Below, in pieces: positions 1-5,789 of a stretch of DNA of 7,348 bases. A model generated the notes under the pieces. The model had not been told where the DNA came from and made no database searches. It was given only the letters and a program-made list of their open reading frames with translations. Origin of the DNA: Bacillota bacterium (GTDB taxonomy: Bacteria; Bacillota; Clostridia; Clostridiales; Clostridiaceae); assembly GCA_030706065.1 (NCBI GenBank), contig JAUZPH010000174.1, positions 1 through 7,348 on the forward strand. Reading direction: 5' to 3'. Position numbers and translations under genes: made by a program. Within the stretch, counting starts at the first letter, position 1, and each line of letters begins with the position of its first letter.

Positions 1-2247
1 ATGGGCTTTGCCAGTCTGAGCTTTGTGCAGTTTCCGGTGTACAGGTCCGCAAATGCCGTAGCCATAGGAATAGCAGTGCTTTTGGTAGAGATTATGGCTC
101 TGACACCTCTGCTTATGGCAGTTCTCGGCCTCAAGCTGTTCTGGCCTTCAAAGCATGCAGCCGGGCACAAGGAGAGCAGGTTCTGGGAAAGGATGACCTC
201 TGTTTCCGTAAAGCATCCTGTATGGTCGCTGCTTATAACCGCAGTGGTACTTGCTCCTGTTATCATCTTCAACGGCCAACAGCTATCCTTTGACAGCTTA
301 AAGGACTTGCAGGCGGGGGACCCGTCTATTAAAGGCTTTAATATAGTATCCGATAAGTTTGGGGCAGGTAAGGCCATGCCCACGACGGTTGTCATACAGA
401 ACAGGGAAGCCATGGATAACAACGAGGCTCTGGCGGTTATAGACAACCTAACGGAAAAACTAAAAAACCTTAAAGGAGACAAAGAAGTGTCCGGCCCCAC
501 CCAGCCCAAGGGTGAAAGGATTGAGGAATTATATACAAACAGCCAGACAAAGACAGTAGTAAGCGGATTGTCTGCAGCCAATGGCGGAGTAGGACAGATC
601 AAAGACGGCTTGGATAAAATGAAAGATGGCTTGTCGACTCCAGACTTTTCGCAGGTTAAGGACTTATCTACTGGAACAGGTAAGATTGGAACAGGGATAA
701 CGGCAGTAACCGATGGCTTGAAGAAAATCAATGATGGTATTGACCAGGGTGCCGGCGGTGCAGATAAACTCGCCTCCGGGATAGCCCAGCTGAAGGACGG
801 AGTATCCGGGATAAATGCCGGGCTGCAGACCATCAGCGGCAACCTGGCGGCAATCAATGACGGCTATAACACTCTTGGACAGGGATATAAGGCTCTGCCC
901 GGTTCTGTAGAGCAGTTAAAGCAGCTGACGGCAATGATGCAGGGAACCGCTGCAAAAATTGACGGAAAGCTGCCCAATGACCCCGATGTTGCGGCCTTAA
1001 AGGGTATGTTAGACAATCTTTCGGCGGCCCTTGATAATTTGACCGCCGGGATAAATCAGGCAAATTCCAATTACGATACCCTTACTGCTGGCCTTGCACA
1101 GCTGAATGGAGGCCTGAAGACCATAATAGATAATACAAGCCCCCAGTCACAGCTGGTTACGGGCATCAACGAACTTGAAAAGGGCGCAGCAGCACTCTCA
1201 GCAGGGCTGAAGCAGGGAAGTGCGGGACAGAAACAGGTTATTGACAGCCTGGCAGCTCTCAGCGCCGGTGCTCAGAAGATAAAGGCCGGACAGGATTCCC
1301 TGTATACCGGATTAAACAGCCTCGGCTCAGGGATGGCCCAGTTAAAGGACGGAATAGGCAAGAGCAGCGACGGGTTGAATTCAATCGCTGATGGTATCAA
1401 TAAGAGTGGTGATTTTCTTACACAGCTTACAAGTACAAAGAGCTTCTACATTCCCAAAGAGGCCTTTGGAACTGATGACATAAACAAGATGCTTGACGCC
1501 TACATGTCCAAGGACAGAAAGACTTTGAAACTCACAGTGGTTATGGAATCGGAGCCATATTCGGATAATTCCATAAAACTTATAAGTGATATAAATACCC
1601 TGGTGGGCAATGAACTTAAGGGTACAAAGCTTGCCGATGCTGATTTCGGTATTTCCGGAGCGACATCAACGGCAAATGACCTGCGTAATGTGGCTACCCA
1701 CGATATAACCTTTACCCAGATAATTGTATTGGCATCAATATTCATACTGCTGATTGTGGTAATAAGATCTTTCTGGATTCCGGTGTTCATAGCGGCTTCA
1801 CTTATGGTTGCCTACTATACCTCGCTGTCGGCAACGGCTTTCATTTCAAAGCAGCTGTTCAGCAGTGCAAAAGAAGGCCTGTCCTGGAATGTTCCGTTTT
1901 TCTCCTTTGTCATGATAGCGGCACTGGGAGTTGACTACAGCATATTCTTCATGAGGCGTTACAAGGAGTATCCGGAGCTTTCTGCAAGGGAAGCCATTGT
2001 AATTGCGGCAAGAAAAATTGGCGGGGTTGTAATGTCTGCAGCCATTATACTTGCTGGAACCTTTGCAACGCTTTACCCGTCAAACCTGATAGTTTTGATG
2101 GAACTGGCAATCTGTGTTGTCATAGGATTGTTCCTGCTGAGCGTAGTCTTGCTTCCGGCAGCTATCCCGGCACTGATGTCAGTCTCCGAGAAGGTATCGG
2201 CAAAATCTCAGACGGAAATCTTTGAAACTGCAGTAAATCAAGATTAA
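1..2247 (+). CDS. MMPL-family (RND superfamily) membrane transporter, 5'-truncated by window edge
   Basis: This is probably a proton-driven exporter of lipids or other hydrophobic compounds in the cytoplasmic membrane; the substrate cannot be read from sequence. The frame is open from base 1. Residues 1-46 look like the end of TM5 plus TM6 of the first half, so the ATG at base 1 is almost certainly internal and the N-terminal helices and first ectodomain lie outside the window. Then come a short cytoplasmic linker, TM7 (about 73-90), an extracytoplasmic domain of about 480 residues (91-570), and TM8-12 (about 571-589, 592-615, 631-652, 674-692, 697-723). The motif GVDYSIFFMRRY at 643-654 carries the Asp-Tyr pair (D645, Y646) that serves proton relay in MMPL proteins. 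Residues about 187-478 are Leu/Gly heptad repeats, also seen in YhgE/Pip-type proteins. A terminator follows directly, so it is not co-transcribed with the ABC genes. Family assignment is firm; function is not. Confidence 0.9.
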   Translation: MGFASLSFVQFPVYRSANAVAIGIAVLLVEIMALTPLLMAVLGLKLFWPSKHAAGHKESRFWERMTSVSVKHPVWSLLITAVVLAPVIIFNGQQLSFDSLKDLQAGDPSIKGFNIVSDKFGAGKAMPTTVVIQNREAMDNNEALAVIDNLTEKLKNLKGDKEVSGPTQPKGERIEELYTNSQTKTVVSGLSAANGGVGQIKDGLDKMKDGLSTPDFSQVKDLSTGTGKIGTGITAVTDGLKKINDGIDQGAGGADKLASGIAQLKDGVSGINAGLQTISGNLAAINDGYNTLGQGYKALPGSVEQLKQLTAMMQGTAAKIDGKLPNDPDVAALKGMLDNLSAALDNLTAGINQANSNYDTLTAGLAQLNGGLKTIIDNTSPQSQLVTGINELEKGAAALSAGLKQGSAGQKQVIDSLAALSAGAQKIKAGQDSLYTGLNSLGSGMAQLKDGIGKSSDGLNSIADGINKSGDFLTQLTSTKSFYIPKEAFGTDDINKMLDAYMSKDRKTLKLTVVMESEPYSDNSIKLISDINTLVGNELKGTKLADADFGISGATSTANDLRNVATHDITFTQIIVLASIFILLIVVIRSFWIPVFIAASLMVAYYTSLSATAFISKQLFSSAKEGLSWNVPFFSFVMIAALGVDYSIFFMRRYKEYPELSAREAIVIAARKIGGVVMSAAIILAGTFATLYPSNLIVLMELAICVVIGLFLLSVVLLPAAIPALMSVSEKVSAKSQTEIFETAVNQD
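559..1434 (+). repeat. Leu/Gly heptad-repeat ectodomain within the MMPL gene
   Basis: Residues about 187-478 of the MMPL protein repeat a degenerate seven-residue pattern, xxxLxxG. Examples are IAQLKDG, VSGINAG, LAAINDG, YNTLGQG, MAQLKDG and LNSIADG. Glycine recurs every seven residues over long stretches with Leu/Ile three before it, which predicts long amphipathic helices outside the membrane. The DNA itself is not a tidy tandem repeat, so this is a protein-level repeat. It is interrupted around residues 300-350 by a less regular, proline-containing section. Confidence 0.65.
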
Positions 2248-2255
2248 TCATAACA

Positions 2256-2282
2256 AAAAATCCGGCTCAACGCCGGATTTTT
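2256..2282 (+). terminator. Intrinsic terminator of the MMPL gene, potentially bidirectional
   Basis: A perfect 11-bp stem pairs AAAAATCCGGC (2256-2266) with GCCGGATTTTT (2272-2282) around the 5-base loop TCAAC. It begins 9 bases after the stop codon at 2247. The run of T on the 3' side serves the + strand. The A run on the left (2255-2260) gives a matching U tract on the other strand, so it could also stop transcription from the right. Confidence 0.9.
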
Positions 2283-2442
2283 CAATTGCCAATCAATGCT
2301 TTCAAATTCCTCGCCAACTTGTCATAGTAATGGTCCATACACAGCCCTCTCAGCCTTTCCTGCAAGCGAAGGTTTGAAACTCAAGTGCTGTAAATTTAAG
2401 TTTTTTAGTGAACTTTTTGAAGACTTTAACGTTTCATTGTTG

Positions 2443-2450
2443 AGAGGTGA
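2443..2450 (+). promoter_or_regulatory. Ribosome binding site fixing the ABC ATPase start at 2456
   Basis: AGAGGTGA ends 5 bases before the ATG at 2456. An in-frame GTG at 2447 lies inside this Shine-Dalgarno sequence and has no purine-rich site of its own at a normal distance, so ATG 2456 is preferred. No convincing sigma-A promoter was found between 2283 and 2440: a TTGAAA at 2374 has only a poor TAAGTT at a 17-base spacing. Confidence 0.75.
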
Positions 2451-2455
2451 AAAAA

Positions 2456-3373
2456 ATGAGTGCAATTAAAATAGAAAATTTAATAAAATCCTATGATGGA
2501 AAGACCAATGCATTGAACAATATAAGCTTCGACATTCCGAAAGGGGAAATTTTCGGTTTTCTTGGCCCCAACGGTTCGGGAAAAACTACAGCAGTGAGGA
2601 TTCTGAACGGGATACTTTCTGCAACCTCAGGACAAGGTGAAATCCTCGGAAAACCTATTGAGGAAAATAACCATGAACTCCACAGGCTATGCGGAGTGAT
2701 GACGGAAGGTGCCTCCTGCTACGAAAACCTTACTGCCGGACAGAACCTTGCCTTCTTTGGAAGGATGCACGGCATGGAGGAAAACCTGCTCAGGCAGAGG
2801 ACGAATTCAATATTGAAAAAGCTTGAATTGTCAAGTGTCAAGGACAAGAAAGTGAAGACCTTCAGCACAGGCATGAAAAAGAGAATATCTCTGGCAATTG
2901 CCCTTATCCACAATCCTCAGGTGCTGTTTCTTGACGAGCCAACTTCCGGCCTGGACCCGGAGAATGCGCTGAATGTAACGAGGCTCATAAAGGAACTTGC
3001 CGAAGAAAACGAGGTTACCATCTTCCTCTGTACTCATCAATTGAAATATGCCGAGGATATCTGTACACTGTATGGTTTTATAGACAAGGGCAATATTCTT
3101 GGTTTCGGTACCTTTAATGAGCTTGCTGCAAAGAAAAACGCCGGACTCAAATTAAAGATCAGAGGGAAAAATATTTCCGAGGAACTTGGCCTTTCGCATG
3201 AGGGAGAGGGTGTATACACCAAGACCATTTTCGAAGATAAAGAGGTGTCACCGCTGCTTCAGAGCATTCTGGCAAAGGGCGGGGAGATTTACGAGGCTGT
3301 ACAGGAAAAGTGGACGTTGGAACAGCTGTACTTCAGCTATATAAAAGCCGGAGGTTCAGAGGTTACTCTTTAG
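2456..3373 (+). CDS. ABC-2-type exporter, ATP-binding subunit
   Basis: The cytoplasmic ATPase that powers the permease encoded directly downstream; the exported substrate is unknown. It has 305 residues from ATG 2456, usual for drug/sodium-exporter-type (DrrA/NatA-like) ATPases. Visible motifs are an aromatic A-loop residue (Y13), Walker A GPNGSGKTT (37-45), signature FSTGM (136-140, a common variant of LSGGQ in this family), Walker B VLFLDE (156-161) with the following PTSGLDP D-loop, and H-loop H194 in LCTH. The Q-loop position has Glu (E84 in VMTEGASCYENLT), as in other members of this branch. After about residue 215 comes a C-terminal extension of about 90 residues, typical of ABC-2 ATPases and probably involved in dimer or permease contact. 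Because all ATPase motifs are intact, the protein should be active. The permease starts 16 bases after its stop, with its own ribosome binding site. Confidence 0.92.
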   Translation: MSAIKIENLIKSYDGKTNALNNISFDIPKGEIFGFLGPNGSGKTTAVRILNGILSATSGQGEILGKPIEENNHELHRLCGVMTEGASCYENLTAGQNLAFFGRMHGMEENLLRQRTNSILKKLELSSVKDKKVKTFSTGMKKRISLAIALIHNPQVLFLDEPTSGLDPENALNVTRLIKELAEENEVTIFLCTHQLKYAEDICTLYGFIDKGNILGFGTFNELAAKKNAGLKLKIRGKNISEELGLSHEGEGVYTKTIFEDKEVSPLLQSILAKGGEIYEAVQEKWTLEQLYFSYIKAGGSEVTL

Positions 3374-3389
3374 AATTGGAGGATTTGAA

Positions 3390-4190
3390 ATGAATAGAAG
3401 TGAAAAAGCATTGATATTTAAGGACATTAATGAAATAACAAGTTCAAAGCAGGTTATTCTGCCCATGGCTATAGTACCCATTGTTCTGACGGTATTGATA
3501 CCGCTGGCTGTAGTTATCGGCTGCAGCTTTATAGGAAACAATTCGGATATACTGAGGCAGATTGGACCGCTTATTAAAAAGCTGCCTTCAGAGTTTGCGT
3601 CATATAATCCGGCACAGATTGTCCTGAAAGTTGTTATGGATTATTTCTTTCCATCGTACTTTCTTATAATTCCGATAATGTGCTCGGGCGTTATCGGTGC
3701 CAGCAGCTTTGTTGGCGAAAAGGAGCATAAAACCCTGGAAACACTGCTCTATACCCCGATTTCCATGGAACAGCTGTTGAGGGCAAAAATACTGGGAGTA
3801 TTCATACCATCCTATATTATAACCTTAATTTCTTTTATTGCATTCGGTATTGTAATAAATGTGGGCGGTTTCATACATTTTGGAGGGCTTATTTTCCCGA
3901 ATATAAAATGGATGCTCATCATCCTCTGGATTGCACCGGCCATTAATTTGCTTTCCTTGATTTTCACCGTGCTGGTATCGGCAAAATCGAAGACCTTCCA
4001 GGAAGCCCAGCAGGTAAGCGGACTCCTTGTTCTACCGGTTATCCTTTTACTGGTGGGCCAGATTACAGGTGCACTCATGATCAGCAACCTTACCATGCTT
4101 ATCGCGGGAGCAGTGCTGCTGATACTTGATTACCTGCTCATCACGAGGCTTGCCTCAAAGTTTATACCTGAAAAGTTGCTTTTGACATAG
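3390..4190 (+). CDS. ABC-2-type exporter, permease subunit
   Basis: Membrane subunit pairing with the ATPase encoded upstream; presumably two permeases and two ATPases make one exporter. The start is ATG 3390, with GGAGG at 3378-3382 spaced 7 bases away. The 266 residues contain a short cytoplasmic N-terminus and six predicted helices: about 22-49, 86-108, 133-158, 173-196, 208-231 and 234-252. Between helices 2 and 3 is GEKEHKTLETLLYTPIS (109-125), the conserved cytoplasmic coupling segment of NatB-like ABC-2 permeases, which contacts the ATPase. A loop of about 36 residues (50-85) faces outside between helices 1 and 2, shorter than the large ectodomain of full NatB proteins. There is no signal peptide and no other domain. 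The substrate (drug, lipid, peptide or sodium) is undetermined. The stop codon overlaps the first bases of the terminator hairpin. Confidence 0.88.
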   Translation: MNRSEKALIFKDINEITSSKQVILPMAIVPIVLTVLIPLAVVIGCSFIGNNSDILRQIGPLIKKLPSEFASYNPAQIVLKVVMDYFFPSYFLIIPIMCSGVIGASSFVGEKEHKTLETLLYTPISMEQLLRAKILGVFIPSYIITLISFIAFGIVINVGGFIHFGGLIFPNIKWMLIILWIAPAINLLSLIFTVLVSAKSKTFQEAQQVSGLLVLPVILLLVGQITGALMISNLTMLIAGAVLLILDYLLITRLASKFIPEKLLLT

Positions 4191-4221
4191 GGATCCGGCT
4201 TTTGAGCCCGAATCCCTTTTT
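4189..4221 (+). terminator. Intrinsic terminator of the ABC operon, overlapping the stop codon
   Basis: AGGGAT (4189-4194) pairs with ATCCCT (4212-4217). The stem continues with imperfect inner pairing of CCGGCT with AGCCCG around a TTTG loop, and TTTTT follows at 4217-4221. The stem begins within the TAG stop of the permease (4188-4190), so the operon ends with essentially no 3' untranslated region before the hairpin. Confidence 0.8.
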
Positions 4222-4273
4222 AATGTTAATAACTCGAGTAAATAATAATATATATAAATTAGGGAACAACTTT

Positions 4274-4303
4274 TTGCCTATTTGCATAAGTCATTAGTAT
4301 AAG
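4274..4303 (+). promoter_or_regulatory. Possible sigma-A promoter for the lysozyme gene
   Basis: TTGCCT (4274-4279) and TATAAG (4298-4303) are separated by 18 bases, with four and five matches to the -35 and -10 consensus. This would start transcription near 4310, giving a leader of about 65 bases. The surrounding 4222-4376 is AT-rich with no other strong candidate. The call is tentative, since chance matches are common in such DNA. Confidence 0.4.
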
Positions 4304-4343
4304 GCTGATGAGAACAGGAACATTTCTTATTTCATTATTGGTG

Positions 4344-4361
4344 CTTTATTTGTGAATAAAG
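4344..4361 (+). promoter_or_regulatory. Inverted repeat abutting the lysozyme ribosome binding site
   Basis: CTTTATT-TGTG-AATAAAG is a perfect 7-bp stem with a 4-base loop. It ends 2 bases before the GGGAG Shine-Dalgarno core (4364-4368), which is 8 bases from ATG 4377. It could be a protein operator or a weak RNA hairpin affecting ribosome access. The repeat is seen directly; a role is inference. Confidence 0.35.
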
Positions 4362-4376
4362 AAGGGAGATGTTATT

Positions 4377-5417
4377 ATGCAGAGCAGAAGCGGCAGCAAC
4401 CTGGAAGGTATAGATGTGAGCCACTACGATGGGACAATAGACTACAGCAGAGTAAAGGGGTCGGGGATTCAGGTGGTTTATATAAAGGCTACCGAAGGAA
4501 CCGGCTTTAGTGATCCATATTTAAGTCAAAACTATGAAAATGCAAAGGCAAACGGCCTGAAAGTAGGCTTTTATCACTATTTCAGGCCTAATAACGATGC
4601 AAATGCTAGGCAGCAGGCGCAGTTTTTTGTAAATAATATTAAGGGCATGGAATATGACTGCAGGTTGGCTCTGGATTTGGAGAACGCACAAAGCTTGGAT
4701 AAGGATACATTATCAAATCTTGCCAAGGTGTTTCTGGATGAGGTAAAAAGCTTGACCGGCAGCGACGTAGTTGTCTACACTTACACTTATTTTGCCAAGA
4801 CCAACATTACCCCGGTGTTGAGGGAGTATCCTCTGTGGATTGCCCACTATGGAGTTTCTACACCAGGCAGCAATCCCATCTGGGATAACTGGATAGGTTT
4901 CCAGTATTCCGATACAGGTTCGGTGGATGGAGTATCAGGGAAGGTGGACATGGATGAATTCACGGGAGATATACTTTTGGGAGGTTATGTCCCTGTAGAT
5001 AACGGGCCTGGACAGACATCAGCAATAACTACAGTAAAAGATGTTCAGACTGAATTAAATAATAGATACAGATTCAATATTGCCGTTGACGGCATTGCCG
5101 GAAGCCAGACCTTTATGGCATTATATAAGGCAGTACAGATAGAACTGAACAACTTAGGCAGGAATCTTGCTGTTGACGGCATACCCGGGCCTCTGACTCT
5201 TGGTGCAGCGGTTACATTGAGAGAAGGGGACATGGGAGGCCTAGTATGGGCCCTTCAGGCAATTCTCATATGCAAAAGCTACAGTGTAGGGTCTTCCGGT
5301 GCAGACGGAATCTTTGGCAGCCGGACTCTTGCCGGAGTGGAGCGGTTCCAATTTGCCGAGGGTTTGATAGCAGATGGGATTGTAGGGCCGCTAACCTGGA
5401 GAAAACTACTCACTTAA
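4377..5417 (+). CDS. GH25 lysozyme (N,O-diacetylmuramidase type) with C-terminal peptidoglycan-binding repeats
   Basis: Predicted to cut the beta-1,4 bond between N-acetylmuramic acid and N-acetylglucosamine in peptidoglycan. Residues 9-202 form a GH25 domain: GIDVSHYDG (11-19) holds the conserved D13, KATEG is at 37-41, HYF at 67-69, and ALDLEN (98-103) holds the acidic pair D100/E102, matching the DxE catalytic motif of Chalaropsis-type lysozymes. KVDMDEF (189-195) matches the conserved late Asp strand. After a linker (203-218), residues 219-346 carry four DGIxGxxT motifs starting at D238, D267, D310 and D333. The last two belong to a PG_binding_1-like three-helix fold (about 279-344); the first two look like a compact tandem pair. 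There is no signal peptide or membrane segment, so export is unexplained, as with phage endolysins. The start has a good ribosome binding site (GGGAG, 8-base spacing), and no better upstream start is visible. It lies between terminators, hence is probably monocistronic. Confidence 0.92.
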   Translation: MQSRSGSNLEGIDVSHYDGTIDYSRVKGSGIQVVYIKATEGTGFSDPYLSQNYENAKANGLKVGFYHYFRPNNDANARQQAQFFVNNIKGMEYDCRLALDLENAQSLDKDTLSNLAKVFLDEVKSLTGSDVVVYTYTYFAKTNITPVLREYPLWIAHYGVSTPGSNPIWDNWIGFQYSDTGSVDGVSGKVDMDEFTGDILLGGYVPVDNGPGQTSAITTVKDVQTELNNRYRFNIAVDGIAGSQTFMALYKAVQIELNNLGRNLAVDGIPGPLTLGAAVTLREGDMGGLVWALQAILICKSYSVGSSGADGIFGSRTLAGVERFQFAEGLIADGIVGPLTWRKLLT

Positions 5418-5503
5418 AAAGTGTAACAGAAAACAATTGTTAAGAAACGAAGGTATTTAAATTAAAAATCTTCATTTAATAATCTATTGAGGGAATATGA
5501 CAG

Positions 5504-5543
5504 TCCAACTGATTTTTGGGGTAAAATCGGTTGGATTATTTTT
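5504..5543 (+). terminator. Strong intrinsic terminator of the lysozyme gene
   Basis: TCCAACTGATTTT (5504-5516) pairs with AAAATCGGTTGGA (5523-5535): 13 pairs, one of them a T-G wobble, around the loop TGGGGT, followed by TTATTTTT (5536-5543). It lies about 87 bases after the lysozyme stop. A further 7-bp inverted repeat, ATGACAG (5497-5503) and CTGTCAT (5544-5550), encloses the whole structure. Confidence 0.88.
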
Positions 5544-5649
5544 CTGTCATGCAATATGCGAACACATCTATCTTATCAATGGATGGAATTTGACAATAAT
5601 TACGTTAATTGGGAAGAACATAAAAAAATAAAGTAAAAATAATAAAATA

Positions 5650-5678
5650 TTGGCATAAACATAAAAATGATATACAAT
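5650..5678 (+). promoter_or_regulatory. Sigma-A-type promoter of the kimA-like gene
   Basis: TTGGCA (5650-5655) and TACAAT (5673-5678) stand 17 bases apart, each one base from consensus, with an overlapping TATACA at 5671. Transcription would begin near 5685, giving a leader of about 105 bases that includes both dyads. It is the best promoter match in the window. Confidence 0.7.
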
Positions 5679-5700
5679 GGGAGATATATTCATATTCACT

Positions 5701-5714
5701 GTTAATCAATTAAC
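5701..5714 (+). promoter_or_regulatory. Palindrome GTTAAT-CA-ATTAAC in the kimA leader
   Basis: Perfect 6-bp arms with a 2-base centre, about 16 bases downstream of the predicted transcription start. The short centre suits a dimeric protein operator better than an RNA hairpin. The function is unknown, and its AT-richness lowers its significance. Confidence 0.35.
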
Positions 5715-5726
5715 TATTCCATATTC

Positions 5727-5752
5727 TAATATTGATTCAAGTTGAATTATTA
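5727..5752 (+). promoter_or_regulatory. Extended dyad in the kimA leader
   Basis: TAATA-(TTG)-ATTCAA-G-TTGAAT-TATTA: 11 paired positions with a 3-base bulge on the left arm and a one-base centre. It ends 26 bases before the AGGGGG ribosome binding site. The single-base centre argues for a DNA-binding protein site rather than a stable RNA stem. No known operator was recognised. Confidence 0.35.
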
Positions 5753-5789
5753 ACATACACCATTTTTATGATAAATACAGGGGGAAAAA

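Larger units (their letters stand above)
5418..5789. other. 372-base AT-rich intergenic region between lysozyme and kimA
   Basis: No protein-coding gene is supported here. From left to right it holds a weak hairpin just after the lysozyme stop (CACTT/AAGTG, 5411-5423, no T run), the lysozyme terminator (5504-5543) framed by an outer inverted repeat, a very AT-rich stretch (about 5550-5649) with a lone TTGACA at 5590 lacking a -10 partner, the kimA promoter (5650-5678), two dyads (5701-5714 and 5727-5752), and the kimA ribosome binding site AGGGGG (5779-5784). I do not see the conserved G-rich blocks of a ydaO-type c-di-AMP riboswitch. Confidence 0.75.

Noticed and set aside
1500..1790. Minus-strand open frame of 96 codons within the MMPL gene
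   Set aside because: It is antisense to a well-supported coding region and has no ribosome binding site or recognisable domain.
2447..2455. GTG at 2447 as start of the ABC ATPase (three residues longer)
   Set aside because: The GTG lies inside the AGAGGTGA Shine-Dalgarno that serves the ATG at 2456, and nothing suitable lies upstream of it.
2296..2469. Small + strand open frame of 57 codons overlapping the start of the ABC ATPase gene
   Set aside because: No ribosome binding site precedes its ATG, its later part is low-complexity Lys/Phe-rich sequence from AT-rich DNA, and it runs into the well-supported ATPase start in another frame.
5411..5423. CACTT/AAGTG hairpin across the lysozyme stop codon as a terminator
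   Set aside because: The stem is only 5 bp with an A-rich loop and no T run after it. The 13-bp hairpin at 5504-5543 is the convincing terminator.
5549..5593. Fourteen-codon open frame beginning ATGCAATATGCG
   Set aside because: It is too short, has no ribosome binding site, and sits just after a terminator with no promoter of its own.
5590..5618. Perfect -35 hexamer TTGACA at 5590-5595
   Set aside because: No acceptable -10 lies 16-18 bases downstream (GAAGAA at 17). The TTGGCA/TACAAT pair at 5650-5678 is far better.
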